This document shows, one piece after another, positions 8,402 through 17,575 of a stretch of 64,000 bases of DNA. Position 1 is the stretch's first letter; each line of letters opens with the position of its first letter. Below the pieces are notes generated by a model. It worked only from the letters and a program-made list of their open reading frames with translations. It did not search any database and was not told where the DNA came from. The DNA is from JAAYJT01 sp037445555 (lineage in GTDB: Bacteria; Bacteroidota; Bacteroidia; Bacteroidales; JAAYJT01): contig JBBIKG010000005.1 in the NCBI GenBank assembly GCA_037445555.1, forward strand, positions 74,915-138,914. Direction: 5' to 3'. The position numbers and the translations under genes were made by a program.

Positions 8402-8656
8402 TCAAGACGAATAGTTGCGCTGGTCGACGTTTACCACTTTGATGACAAACACGGATAACGGCAGCTCAAACGATTTTCGGATCTCGGTGCGGAAGGCATT
8501 GAAAGCATCATCGAATTCACCAAATACCTGTGTACTCAAACCGTTGGTGACCACTTCAAGGGTAGGATACCTGTGCAGTCGTTCAATAAAATCGAGAATG
8601 TGAGGTATGTGGTCGCATCCCAGGGGATAGTAACTTATATCAAACGATACGTTCAT
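8402..8656 (-). CDS. Small YkoF-like (thiamine-binding-fold) protein
   Basis: 84-aa soluble protein resembling a single YkoF/MTH1187-type domain (SFDISYYPLG, then LEVVTNGLSTQVFGE). YkoF in Bacillus binds thiamine. Relatives are mostly uncharacterised. An exact -7 element (TACCTTTG on the minus strand, 8677-8684) lies just upstream and supports the ATG at 8656. It precedes pnuC, the NadR-like kinase and the EamA permease on the same strand. Function is not established. The ligand could be thiamine or another vitamin. Confidence 0.7.
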   Translation of the reverse strand: MNVSFDISYYPLGCDHIPHILDFIERLHRYPTLEVVTNGLSTQVFGEFDDAFNAFRTEIRKSFELPLSVFVIKVVNVDQRNYSS

Positions 8657-8676
8657 GGCGGTATTTGATTTCCCGC

Positions 8677-8684
8677 CAAAGGTA
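8677..8684 (-). promoter_or_regulatory. Putative -7 element for the YkoF/pnuC operon
   Basis: TACCTTTG on the minus strand matches TAnnTTTG and lies 20 bases upstream of the ATG at 8656. No good -33 TTG is seen at the usual spacing. Confidence 0.4.
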
Positions 8685-8759
8685 GGGGAATTTTTTATGC
8701 TGAGATGGTATAGCCTGGGAAGGTGGTCAATCCACCTGAATTGCCTTAAATTTGATGAT

Positions 8760-10115
8760 TTACTGCTCCCCGATAATCATTGCCAGCTGCGCCAAATCCA
8801 GGCCATCGAAGTTGCCCGAACTCATCATCAACAACTGGTCTGAAGTCCAGTTGAGATATTGCAGGTATTCCTTAAGGTGATCCGGATCACTAAAAACCAA
8901 CATTCCGGGTTTGTTAAAAGCTCGTATGATGTCAGCAGACGCAATCGGAGGCAGTCTTTTGAGTGCAGCGGCGTGGGGGCTGTAATATATTACCGCTATG
9001 TCGGCTTCGTCCATGGTACCTTTATAATGAGGAAGGAAGTCCGGGTTGAGGCTGCTGTAAGTATGCAGCTCGAAGCAGGCTACGAGTCGCCTGGACGGAG
9101 CCAGTTCTTTGGCGGCGCTCACAGTGGCTTTGAGCTTGGACGGGGAATGGGCGAAGTCGCGGTAGACTGTCACCGGGCCATTGTTGTTGATGCGTTCGAG
9201 GCGGCGCTGCGCGCCGCCAAAGTTCTGTATGGCTTTATAAAAACTTTGTTCGCTGATCCCAAGTTCCTTGCATACCTCTAGTGCGCCCGACAGGTTGACC
9301 ATATTGTGCCGGCCAAAAATCTGTAGGCTTGCCGTTCTGCCCCCAAAGGTCACAACGGCCTTTTCGTTGAGCAAAGTATAGTGGGGTGTTTCGTAGGGGA
9401 TCAGCAATACCTTCTTTTCCAGCTCCATCGCTATGTCAAGCACCAAAGGATCTTCCTGATTATAGATCAGCGCATCAGAGGCCTGGCCAGCAAATATCCT
9501 GAACTGTTCCACATACTCTTCGAAATCGGGAAACACATTGATATGATCCCATGCTATGCCGCTTATGAGGGCAATGTGGGGATGATACAGGTGAAACTTA
9601 GGCCGCGGATCAAATGGGGCGGTCAGGTATTCATCTCCCTCATAAATCATCACCGGAGCTTCGTCGCTGATCCGTACCATCACCTCAAAGCCCTGAACCT
9701 GTGCACCCACAAGATAGTCGAAATCGCAACCGCAATATTTCAAAACATGCATCACCATGGCGGTGATGGTGGTTTTGCCATGGCTCCCTCCTATCACCAC
9801 TCGCTTTTTATTGCGGGCATGTTCGTAAAGGTATTCCGGAAATGAATACACCTTGAGATCCAGTTGCCTGGCTCTGACCAGTTCTGGGTTGTCGGCACGG
9901 GCATGCATCCCCACAATAACTGCATTGATTTCAGGGGTGAGTTTCTGAGGAAACCAACCTTCGGCATCCGGCAGGATACCGGCAGCGCGCAGGCGCGATT
10001 GGGCCGGGTCGAAAATTTCATCATCCGAACCTGTGACGGTATGGCCTTTTGCATGAAGTGCAAGGGCCAGGTTGTGCATCACCGCCCCGCCAACAGCAAT
10101 AAAATGATAATTCAT
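8760..10115 (-). CDS. mpl: UDP-N-acetylmuramate:murein tripeptide ligase (Mpl-like)
   Basis: 451-aa Mur-ligase-family enzyme. Mpl attaches recovered L-Ala-gamma-D-Glu-meso-DAP tripeptide to UDP-MurNAc, recycling cell-wall peptides in the cytoplasm. Visible features are an N-terminal Rossmann segment (FIAVGGAVMHNLALAL, TGSDDE), the ATP-binding GSHGKTT P-loop, an ISGIAWDHINVF segment, and the C-terminal ligase domain starting around DFAHSPSK. The length matches Mpl rather than MurC. It is transcribed divergently from the RNA methyltransferase gene, with start regions only a few tens of bases apart. The NamZ-like, MltG and DapF genes elsewhere in the window fit a peptidoglycan-recycling theme. 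Confidence 0.92.
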   Translation of the reverse strand: MNYHFIAVGGAVMHNLALALHAKGHTVTGSDDEIFDPAQSRLRAAGILPDAEGWFPQKLTPEINAVIVGMHARADNPELVRARQLDLKVYSFPEYLYEHARNKKRVVIGGSHGKTTITAMVMHVLKYCGCDFDYLVGAQVQGFEVMVRISDEAPVMIYEGDEYLTAPFDPRPKFHLYHPHIALISGIAWDHINVFPDFEEYVEQFRIFAGQASDALIYNQEDPLVLDIAMELEKKVLLIPYETPHYTLLNEKAVVTFGGRTASLQIFGRHNMVNLSGALEVCKELGISEQSFYKAIQNFGGAQRRLERINNNGPVTVYRDFAHSPSKLKATVSAAKELAPSRRLVACFELHTYSSLNPDFLPHYKGTMDEADIAVIYYSPHAAALKRLPPIASADIIRAFNKPGMLVFSDPDHLKEYLQYLNWTSDQLLMMSSGNFDGLDLAQLAMIIGEQ

Positions 10116-10160
10116 GTCTTAAGGATGAAGGTCGAAACACAAAGGTACCAATTTCTGCAA

Positions 10161-11324
10161 ATGCCGTACATTCGCTGCAAACTGCACCACATGCTACCTC
10201 TTAAGCCAGGATGCGAGAAAAAATGCCCCGCCTGTCGGCACCGGCAATGGTCCATCAATGAGAGCCTTGACCAGAAGGCTGCATGGCTTAGGCAGCGTAT
10301 GCCCGAATTTCAGGACCGACTCATGCCGATAAGAGGCAATGATGAAGAATCCCGATGGCACTATCGAAGCAAGGTTTGCCTCGCGGCTGCTTGGGAACAG
10401 GGAAAATGGAAAATCGGCACCAGGCAGCGTGAAGAAGTCATTGCAATCCACAATTGCCCAGTGCATCAGCCCGGTGTCAATGCAAATGTTCAACTGCTGT
10501 GTCAAAGCATGCCTTCCTTCCAGGATTTTCCGCTGGTGTATTTTTTACAGTCAGGCAGACAAATGACGCTGGTTGTAAAAAGCAACCGGCTTCCCGATCT
10601 GCAATGGATAGATGCGAATCTTATCGAAGTACTTAAAGATAATGGAGCCGAAACCTTATGGATACACCTTCACCCTAGTGCAGGCCGCAAGGTGTTGGGC
10701 AAAGGAGGTTGGCAAAGGGTATTTGGGCCACCGCACTCCCTAAGCGAGCAGGGGCTGGCTTATGGACCTGCGTCATTCACTCAGGTCATCCCTCGTTTGC
10801 ACGAGCAAACAATCGCAGAAACATTAGCCTTCCTGACTCCTTCGGCAAAGTCCTTCGTCGTAGATCTCTACAGCGGCATCGGTGCTACCCTCATTGAGTG
10901 GAGCAAAGCTGGCGCCCATAGCGTGGGCATAGAACTCGACGGTGAAGCCGTGGACTGTGCCCGCATCAATGTCCCAGACGTTCCCATTCTGCGCGGGGCA
11001 TGCCATCACCGTATCCCTCAGCTCAACGACATACTTGCCCGCATTGGCGACTCCGAAATACTGCTCTACGTGAACCCACCCCGCACAGGGCTCGATGAAA
11101 AGGTGGCGAACTGGATAGCCGGAACACTAAAACCCGCGCGTATGGCATATTTATCGTGCAGTGCCGGTACCCTGCACCGCGACATATTGTATCTTACCAG
11201 AAAGGGTTTTGCAGTTACAAAAATTATCCCTTTTGATTTTTTTCCAAACACCATTCACGTCGAAACCCTCGCTCTGCTGATTGGCCCTTTGGCGGCCAGC
11301 ACGTGCAAAAGAGGCTCAGGCTGA
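10161..11324 (+). CDS. TrmA/RlmD-like RNA (uracil-5-)-methyltransferase
   Basis: SAM-dependent RNA methyltransferase related to TrmA/RumA (387 aa from ATG 10161; ATGs at 10125 and 10191 are alternatives). The N-terminus has GCEKKCPAC and later HNCPVHQP, together resembling the four Cys that hold the [4Fe-4S] cluster in RumA, although the spacing of the first pair is C-x3-C rather than C-x5-C. The C-terminal half has the SAM motif DLYSGIGATLIEW, VNPPRTGL and AYLSCSAGTLHRD, whose Cys matches the family nucleophile, and HVETLALL near the end. The substrate (tRNA U54 or 23S rRNA) is not resolved. It ends 6 bp from the converging permease gene. Confidence 0.85.
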   Translation: MPYIRCKLHHMLPLKPGCEKKCPACRHRQWSINESLDQKAAWLRQRMPEFQDRLMPIRGNDEESRWHYRSKVCLAAAWEQGKWKIGTRQREEVIAIHNCPVHQPGVNANVQLLCQSMPSFQDFPLVYFLQSGRQMTLVVKSNRLPDLQWIDANLIEVLKDNGAETLWIHLHPSAGRKVLGKGGWQRVFGPPHSLSEQGLAYGPASFTQVIPRLHEQTIAETLAFLTPSAKSFVVDLYSGIGATLIEWSKAGAHSVGIELDGEAVDCARINVPDVPILRGACHHRIPQLNDILARIGDSEILLYVNPPRTGLDEKVANWIAGTLKPARMAYLSCSAGTLHRDILYLTRKGFAVTKIIPFDFFPNTIHVETLALLIGPLAASTCKRGSG

Positions 11325-11330
11325 CGGAGT

Positions 11331-12551
11331 TCAATCGAACCGTATGGCTTTGACAGGGGTGATGGATGTGATGACCAGGGAGGGCAGCACCATGGCCAGC
11401 ACACTAACAATCAGCACTCCCGCGTTCAGCAGCACCACATGAAGCCAGTCGACGCCGATGGGTACCACCGATACATAATACGACTCCTGGTTAAGCTCAA
11501 TGATGCCAAAATGTTGCTGCAACAATGAAAGACCCAGCCCGATGATGTTGCCCCAAACCAACCCTTTGAGGGTGATACGGGCGGCAATCAATATGAACAC
11601 TTTGCGGATATTCAGGTTGTCGTAGCCAAGGGCCTTGAATACTCCAATATGGGTGGTTCGCTCAAGAATGGTGATCAGCAGGGCGGATAAAATGGTGATG
11701 ATGGCAACAAGCTGCATCAGCGTAAGTATAATCACTACATTCATATCCTGCAGGCGCAGCCAGTCAAAAATCTGCGGATAGAGCTCCCTTACTGATTGTG
11801 CATTGAGCTCAGATCCTACTTCCCTGTATATTAGTGTGGTGATTTTATCAAGGTTGGCAAACTTATCTATATATACTTCGAACCCTGCCACCTGATCGGG
11901 GTTCCAATTATTGAGCCGCTGGATATGTCGGATGTCGGCATATACAAAGAGCTTGTCGAACTCTTCGAGCCCGGTATCAAAGATGCCGGCTACTACAAAT
12001 TTACGTGCCCTGATGAGGTTATCTATGATAAAATAGGTTCTCACCTCATCGCCCGGCTTCAGTCCCAGCAGGAGTGAGTTTTTCTTCGAAACAAGTATTT
12101 CGTTTGAGGCAGCGGTATCGTTGAACCGGATGATCGTTCCAGCGCTCAGGACTTCACCGATATAGTCCCAGTTAAAATCCCGGTCAATGCCCTTAAGCAC
12201 AACGCCCTGTATATTATGCTCTGTCCGGATGAGGCATGGCTTGGTTGCCATCACCTGCACATGCGAAATACCTGGGATATCTTTCAGCTTTTCGATGGAA
12301 GGCTGGTGGCTGCTGACAGGTTCAGGTTCATAGGAGTTGTTTGAAGTAAAGCTGGAAATCTGGATATGCCCTCCAAAACCGATCACTTTTTCACGTATCT
12401 CGCGTTGAAATCCTGTGACAATCGCCACCGACAGAATCATTACGGCGATGGACAGGGCAACGGCGGTTATGGCAATGCGAATGATAGGATCGGAAAAACC
12501 TTTCTCTGATTTACCCAACAGCCGATTGGCAAAATAAATCTCGCGCTTCAA
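11331..12551 (-). CDS. LolC/LolE-type FtsX-domain ABC permease
   Basis: Membrane subunit of an ABC system of the LolC/E lipoprotein-release type. It has an N-terminal TM (AITAVALSIAVMILSVAIVTGF), a large periplasmic MacB-PCD-like domain, then three TM segments in the FtsX domain, with the typical ERTTHIGVFKALGY loop and the C-terminal PSLVITSITPVKAIRFD. I prefer the TTG at 12551, which gives MKREIYFANRLLG and matches relatives, over the ATG at 12596. A minus-strand -7 element (12573-12580) lies between the two and would start the transcript inside the longer version. No ATPase partner gene is adjacent. Confidence 0.88.
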   Translation of the reverse strand: MKREIYFANRLLGKSEKGFSDPIIRIAITAVALSIAVMILSVAIVTGFQREIREKVIGFGGHIQISSFTSNNSYEPEPVSSHQPSIEKLKDIPGISHVQVMATKPCLIRTEHNIQGVVLKGIDRDFNWDYIGEVLSAGTIIRFNDTAASNEILVSKKNSLLLGLKPGDEVRTYFIIDNLIRARKFVVAGIFDTGLEEFDKLFVYADIRHIQRLNNWNPDQVAGFEVYIDKFANLDKITTLIYREVGSELNAQSVRELYPQIFDWLRLQDMNVVIILTLMQLVAIITILSALLITILERTTHIGVFKALGYDNLNIRKVFILIAARITLKGLVWGNIIGLGLSLLQQHFGIIELNQESYYVSVVPIGVDWLHVVLLNAGVLIVSVLAMVLPSLVITSITPVKAIRFD

Positions 12552-12556
12552 AATGA

Positions 12557-12580
12557 TAAATTTGTTTATTTGCAAACATA
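12557..12580. promoter_or_regulatory. Overlapping divergent -7 elements between permease and NamZ-like genes
   Basis: TAAATTTG on the plus strand (12557-12564) faces the NamZ-like gene. TATGTTTG on the minus strand (complement of 12573-12580) faces the permease gene. Both match TAnnTTTG exactly and are only 8 bases apart. The -33 elements were not clear. Confidence 0.45.
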
Positions 12581-12604
12581 ACGAATTTAACGGCATGTGA
12601 TTTT

Positions 12605-13816
12605 ATGAACGGCAGCAGAATTAACATCCTTTTCCTGGCAGTAATCATTACGGCATTATCATGCTCATCGTTCGGATCGGCCAGCCAAACCCGGCAACAG
12701 GACTCAGACCGGAAAACTTTGCTCACCGGAGCAGAGCGCATGGATGAATATCTTCCGCTGCTGCAAAACATGACAGTGGCTGTGACCACCAACCACAGCG
12801 CATTGGTTCACGGCAAGCATCTGATTGACACCCTTCTGGCAAGAGGAGTGCGAATCAGTAAGATTTTTTCTCCTGAACATGGGTTCAGAGGCGATGCCGA
12901 TGCAGGAGCTCTGATAGATGGTGGAACGGATCCGGCCACCGGTTTGCAGGTAATCTCATTATACGGTGCTAGGAAAAAACCGTCTGCAAATGACATGAAG
13001 CACATCGACATTATGATCTTTGATATTCAAGATGTGGGGGTTAGGTTCTATACTTATATCAGTACGTTGACACTGGTGATGGAAGCCTGCGCCGAGCAAC
13101 GGATCCCGCTGCTGGTGCTCGACAGGCCCAACCCCAACGGCTTTTATGTGGACGGGCCAGTCTTGAGGCCCGGATTCGAATCTTTTGTAGGAATGCATCC
13201 GGTTCCGGTGGTGCATGGCATGACAGTGGGCGAATACGCCCAGATGGTTAACGGTGAAGGGTGGCTGAAAAAAAATGCAACCTGCGATCTGCAGGTGATC
13301 AGGTGCGAGGGATATACTCACGGCACCCTTTACCATTTACCCGTAAAGCCTTCGCCCAACCTCCCCGATATGGAATCTGTGTACCTGTATCCATCGCTCT
13401 GCTTCTTCGAAGGTACTTTTATGAGTGTAGGTCGCGGAACCAGCTCGCCCTTCCGAGTGATAGGCCATCCCGAATATGCGCCGGGCAATATTTCCTTCAC
13501 ACCTGTCAGTGTAATAGGTGCCGCTACAAATCCACCATTCATGAACACTCTGTGTCGGGGATTCGACTACTCCCACCTGGCCGACTCGGTCAAAGCCCAG
13601 AAGCGGCTCTTTCTCGAACCGCTTTTCAGGGCTGCTGCTTTTTTTGAAAAGAATCCGAAGTTCTTCAATACATACTTTAACACGCTTGCCGGATCGGATG
13701 AAATGCAAAAGCAGATAAAGTCAGGCATGGGCTATTCGGAAATCAGGAGGCTCTGGAGCAAAGAACTGGAAGCTTTCAAGGCTATCCGTAACAAATATCT
13801 TCTCTATCCTGATTGA
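12605..13816 (+). CDS. DUF1343 / NamZ-like exo-beta-N-acetylmuramidase
   Basis: 403-aa secreted protein of the DUF1343 family (GH171), to which Bacillus NamZ belongs. NamZ releases terminal MurNAc from peptidoglycan fragments. Conserved blocks seen are TTNHSALV, FSPEHGFRGDADAG, FDIQDVGVRFYTYISTL, LDRPNPNG and GRGTSSPFRVIG. The N-terminus has a signal peptide ending in ALSC, a weak lipobox that could make it a lipoprotein. It starts 53 bp from the likely permease start on the other strand, and converges with the outer-membrane receptor gene 18 bp downstream. Muramidase activity is inferred from the family. Confidence 0.88.
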   Translation: MNGSRINILFLAVIITALSCSSFGSASQTRQQDSDRKTLLTGAERMDEYLPLLQNMTVAVTTNHSALVHGKHLIDTLLARGVRISKIFSPEHGFRGDADAGALIDGGTDPATGLQVISLYGARKKPSANDMKHIDIMIFDIQDVGVRFYTYISTLTLVMEACAEQRIPLLVLDRPNPNGFYVDGPVLRPGFESFVGMHPVPVVHGMTVGEYAQMVNGEGWLKKNATCDLQVIRCEGYTHGTLYHLPVKPSPNLPDMESVYLYPSLCFFEGTFMSVGRGTSSPFRVIGHPEYAPGNISFTPVSVIGAATNPPFMNTLCRGFDYSHLADSVKAQKRLFLEPLFRAAAFFEKNPKFFNTYFNTLAGSDEMQKQIKSGMGYSEIRRLWSKELEAFKAIRNKYLLYPD

Positions 13817-13834
13817 CCTCGAAAGGTTCACGCA

Positions 13835-16306
13835 TCAGAAATCCTCGGTATTCTCAATTCCGGTGTCAGCATTCCGTTTGTTGGCCTGGCGCTGCTGGTA
13901 ATTGTTGAACTTGTATGAAAGTCCGACCCAGAATATCCGTGAGTCCATTTTGCGCAGTGAACTGCTGTCAAAACCCGGCCCCCACGACTGCGACTGGAAG
14001 CGGCGGCTGTTGAAGATATCACTCAACCTCACGCTCACCGAAGCCTTGCGGTCCATCAGGTCAATCTTCCAAGCGGCATCGGCAAAATACTGGGCGTCCA
14101 TCCGGCCCTGAGCCATGATGGTGGGAGCTGAATAGCTGCCCGACAGTTGCAGACTCGAAGTTTTTGATGTGGCAATCTGGGCGCTCAGCCGGGTATTCCA
14201 AGTATAGTTATCGGTGCGGGGAATGCTGAACTCGGGCACCTCCTTCACGGTCTGTCTGAAATAGCTGGCGTTGGCATTGAGGCGGAACCATTTGGTGATT
14301 TCGCGCGAGAGAATGAGCTCCACCCCATACGAGCTGCTGGTTGTCAGGTTTTGGGGTGTTGTCCATGTTATATTGGCGCTATAGATTCCGCTGATGTTCT
14401 GAATGACATCGCTGGTTTTGCGATAGAAAACTGAAGCTGTCAGGCTGTTACGCTCCTTGTAGGTAACAAACGACAGGTCATAGGATCCGCTGTATTCGGG
14501 TTTGAGCTCAGGATTGCCAGACCGTATGTTGATTGAGTCGCTGTAGTCGATGTATGGGTTGAGGAAGCGGTTTTGCGGACGGCTGACCCTGCGGCTGTAG
14601 CTAAGCTGAATGTCACTCGTGGGAGACATGGAATACACCAGATGCAGCGAGGGATACAAGCTGGTATATCGCTTGTTAAAACTGGTAGCCGAAACTTCTT
14701 CCTTTCCGTTTACCTGGGCATATTCTGCCCTCATGCCTGCCTGATAGCGGAATTTTTCTTTCTGGCCCGACACAATGCCATACAGCGCGTGAATTTGCTC
14801 GTCATAGGCAAAGCGGCTTTCAGTGGGCGCCAGGGGTTGTCCGCTAAGCGGATTGACCCATGAGTAGGAATTGTTCATGGTGAGAAATCGGATATCGCTT
14901 TTGTAACCTGCCTCCAGGCGCATATTCTGGCCGAGCGGGCGCACGTAGTTCAGTTGAGATACCAACATACGATTGGTGTTGTCGTTGGCCGTGAGTTGAG
15001 TCAGCCATGAGGCAAATGGATAGATGTTTATTTGATTGGAAGCCTGGGTCATCTTCATGGCGTTATCCGAGAACATAAGGTCAGCGGTAAGCTCTTCGCC
15101 TTTGGTTTTGGTAGTGCGCTTGTAACCAAGCGTATAGTTGAACGAACGCATCGCACGGTCCGACTCGCTGTCGCGAGTAAAATCCCGTATGAGGGCGCTG
15201 CCCGCACCGAAGGTTTGATTCAACAGCAGGCTGTTGGTAGCCTCGCTGAAACTACGGGCGCGAAACTGCATCGTCAGCGAGTTGTATTTGTTCATGGTGT
15301 AATCTACTCCCAGGCTTCCGTTGAGCATATGCATGCTGTTGGTGTTGGACCCGTTTTGAGTGAGCCGGGTGGTGATGTCGTTAAAGGTGATGTTGCGCAA
15401 TGTCTCGCTGCTGCCGTTGAAAGTGTTGATCCGGCCGTCTAGTCCGGCGGTCAGGGTAAGCTTCTGCGAGCGTAAGCTCAGGTTCAGGTTTCCATTGTAT
15501 CTTCCGCCAAGGGCTGTGTTCAGAGATGTCATTCCGCTCACGCCTTCGAACGTCTTCTTTTTTAGTACAATATTTATAATGCCAGTGGTTCCATCCGGAT
15601 CGTAACGCACGGATGGGTTCGTAATCAGTTCAACGCTCTCGATGCTATTGGCGGGCAGTTGCTGCAAAATGTCGGAACTGTTGACACCTTCCAGTCCTGT
15701 GGGTTTGCCGTCGATGAGGATGAGCACGTTGCTGCTTCCGCGCAGCTTCACATTGCCTTCGACGTCCACCGTCACCGATGGAATATTCTGCATGATATCA
15801 ATCGCGGTTCCGCCGACGCTGGTTAGGTCTTTTTCGACATTGATCACCCTTTTATCGAGGTTGGCCGACATGGTTGTGCGTTCGGCCATAACTTCAACTC
15901 CGGTAAGAGCGCTGGCTTTTGAAACGAGCCGGATCTCGCCCAGGTCCATTGCGGGAGCTTTCATCGTAACAGAAATATCATTGATAATCAAATTATCATA
16001 GCCTATAAACTGCACCTTGGCAAAGTATTTTCCAAGCGGAAATTTTTCGAATACGAAGCTGCCATCGCCCAGTGAAATGGTACCGCCCACCATCACAGAA
16101 TCCTGGATGCGAAAAAAGGCAATATTGCCGTATTCCACGGGACCTCCGGTCTGGCTGTCGAGCAGTTTGCCCCTCACTATGCCAATGTTTCGATCGGCCT
16201 CGGACGTCATGCCAGTACTTGATGGTTTGGGCTGAGAAAACAGACAGGAAGTTGAAGTGAACGTAGCTAAAACAGTTGCGACAAGAATAAGCAGTAAGTT
16301 TTTCAT
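13835..16306 (-). CDS. TonB-receptor-like outer-membrane beta-barrel protein
   Basis: 823-aa outer-membrane protein of the OMP_b-brl_3/TonB-dependent receptor group common in Bacteroidota. In order it has a signal peptide (residues 1-24), a CarboxypepD_reg-like beta-sandwich (about 42-130, VRGKLLDSQTGGPVEYGNI), a plug domain (about 145-255, with LRGSSNVLILIDGKP and NPSVRYDPDGTTGIINIVLK), and a long beta-barrel ending in aromatic strands (WVGLSYKFNNYQQ). No SusD partner is adjacent, so a glycan-uptake role is not supported. The substrate is unknown. Proteins of this subtype often lack an obvious TonB box. Confidence 0.88.
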   Translation of the reverse strand: MKNLLLILVATVLATFTSTSCLFSQPKPSSTGMTSEADRNIGIVRGKLLDSQTGGPVEYGNIAFFRIQDSVMVGGTISLGDGSFVFEKFPLGKYFAKVQFIGYDNLIINDISVTMKAPAMDLGEIRLVSKASALTGVEVMAERTTMSANLDKRVINVEKDLTSVGGTAIDIMQNIPSVTVDVEGNVKLRGSSNVLILIDGKPTGLEGVNSSDILQQLPANSIESVELITNPSVRYDPDGTTGIINIVLKKKTFEGVSGMTSLNTALGGRYNGNLNLSLRSQKLTLTAGLDGRINTFNGSSETLRNITFNDITTRLTQNGSNTNSMHMLNGSLGVDYTMNKYNSLTMQFRARSFSEATNSLLLNQTFGAGSALIRDFTRDSESDRAMRSFNYTLGYKRTTKTKGEELTADLMFSDNAMKMTQASNQINIYPFASWLTQLTANDNTNRMLVSQLNYVRPLGQNMRLEAGYKSDIRFLTMNNSYSWVNPLSGQPLAPTESRFAYDEQIHALYGIVSGQKEKFRYQAGMRAEYAQVNGKEEVSATSFNKRYTSLYPSLHLVYSMSPTSDIQLSYSRRVSRPQNRFLNPYIDYSDSINIRSGNPELKPEYSGSYDLSFVTYKERNSLTASVFYRKTSDVIQNISGIYSANITWTTPQNLTTSSSYGVELILSREITKWFRLNANASYFRQTVKEVPEFSIPRTDNYTWNTRLSAQIATSKTSSLQLSGSYSAPTIMAQGRMDAQYFADAAWKIDLMDRKASVSVRLSDIFNSRRFQSQSWGPGFDSSSLRKMDSRIFWVGLSYKFNNYQQRQANKRNADTGIENTEDF

Positions 16307-16588
16307 TTTATTGGATTAATCAGTTTTTGCCGGCTTCACCGACTTTTCACTATTTTTAATCCATAGACCGCTGCAGCACAAAAAACTTGCTGCTCCATCT
16401 AAACTTTTATATCATTTTTGCCTTTTTTAACACTTCCTTAACATAAGTCAATCTTTCGATTTAGGTTGACCATTAGGGATAAATATGCTACCTTAGCGCA
16501 GCCGATCCATAACCCGAGGAGAACTATGAATGGCACCAGGCAATTATTAATCTGACATTTTACTATCTCACGAATTACAGGACAGGCG
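16307..16588. other. Divergent promoter region with a short leader ORF
   Basis: An AT-rich spacer between the receptor (minus) and epimerase (plus) genes. On the plus strand TTG at 16466-16468, 20 bases, then TACCTTAG at 16489-16496 makes a plausible promoter. The leader after it has AGGAG at 16517-16521 followed by a 9-codon frame from ATG 16527 (MNGTRQLLI), ending before the epimerase ATG. Whether the mini-frame is translated is unknown. Confidence 0.35.
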
Positions 16589-17563
16589 ATGAAAATATTT
16601 GTAACCGGTGCAACGGGTTTTATCGGCACGGCACTGTCTCTTGTGCTGGCTGACAAGGGACATACGGTGCATGCGCTTTACCGCAGCCCCGGCAAGGCCT
16701 CCGCCTTGTCCCATTCCAACATCAGGTTGTTTAAGGGCGATATCCTTGACAGGGCCAGCCTGACAACTGCCATGGAAGGTTGTGCGCAGATCTACCACAC
16801 AGCTGCTTTCACCGGAAAATGGGAAAATGACATTTCAATGATCGAACGCCTGAATGTGGAAGGTTGTCGCATAATCTATGAACTTGCTCTGGAGAAAGGT
16901 TTACGTGACATCGTATTTACCAGCACGGCCGGGGTATATGGGCCATCCATCCATGGTGTGACAGATGAGAATACCCGGCGGACAATTGGTTTCTTTACCC
17001 ACTACGAGCGCACCAAAGCTGAAGCCGAAGAGTTGTCAAGGCATTTTGTTGCCTTGGGCTTGAATATACGGATGGTGAACCCAACACGTGTGTATGGCCC
17101 GGGGCCGCTGAATGACAGTAACAGTGTCACCCTGATGATCAAACGATACGCCCAGGGGCGTTGGAGGTTGATACCCGGAGATGGAACAAGCATTGGCAAC
17201 TATGCGTTTGTAGACGATGTGGTGAACGGACATATGCAAGCCATGCAGCATGGCAAAGCGGGAGAGAAATACCTATTGGGAGGTGAAAATATTGACTTCA
17301 ATTCGTTTTTCGATCTTCTAGCCCGGATCACGGGCGAAAAGAGGCGGATGATACATGTCCCGGTATTTGCAATGAAGATACTGGCCGGGGCTGCAACCAC
17401 TCTAAGTCGGATTACAAACCAGCCTCCGTTAATCACACGCCCTCTTGTTCAGAAATATACGCATCACTGGGAAACCAGCAGCGAGAAAGCAAGAAGGGAA
17501 CTCGGCTACCAGGTTACCCCGCTTGAGGATGGAATACGACAAACACTTTTATCACTGCAATAA
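16589..17563 (+). CDS. NAD-dependent epimerase/dehydratase-family (extended SDR) protein
   Basis: 324-aa extended short-chain dehydrogenase/reductase. It has the N-terminal Rossmann motif GATGFIG (residues 7-13), FKGDILD, the segment STAGVYGPS, and the catalytic Tyr-Lys pair in YERTKAEAEE. It resembles dihydroflavonol-4-reductase / sterol-dehydrogenase-like members of the family, with NPTRVYGPG and YAFVDDVVNGH. The substrate is unknown; sugar-nucleotide epimerases are related but less similar in the C-terminal part. It is followed 12 bp later by a classical SDR, so the two are probably one operon. Confidence 0.85.
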   Translation: MKIFVTGATGFIGTALSLVLADKGHTVHALYRSPGKASALSHSNIRLFKGDILDRASLTTAMEGCAQIYHTAAFTGKWENDISMIERLNVEGCRIIYELALEKGLRDIVFTSTAGVYGPSIHGVTDENTRRTIGFFTHYERTKAEAEELSRHFVALGLNIRMVNPTRVYGPGPLNDSNSVTLMIKRYAQGRWRLIPGDGTSIGNYAFVDDVVNGHMQAMQHGKAGEKYLLGGENIDFNSFFDLLARITGEKRRMIHVPVFAMKILAGAATTLSRITNQPPLITRPLVQKYTHHWETSSEKARRELGYQVTPLEDGIRQTLLSLQ

Positions 17564-17575
17564 GCATTAGCCACC

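Noticed and set aside
8697..8750. CTGAGA followed by CACCTGAA, resembling pieces of a TPP riboswitch near the YkoF/pnuC genes
   Set aside because: It is on the plus strand while the genes are on the minus strand, and the remaining conserved blocks of the riboswitch are missing.
9864..10160. N-terminal extension of the RNA methyltransferase frame back to 9864
   Set aside because: It overlaps the start of mpl on the other strand and precedes any family similarity; a start at 10125-10191 is far more likely.
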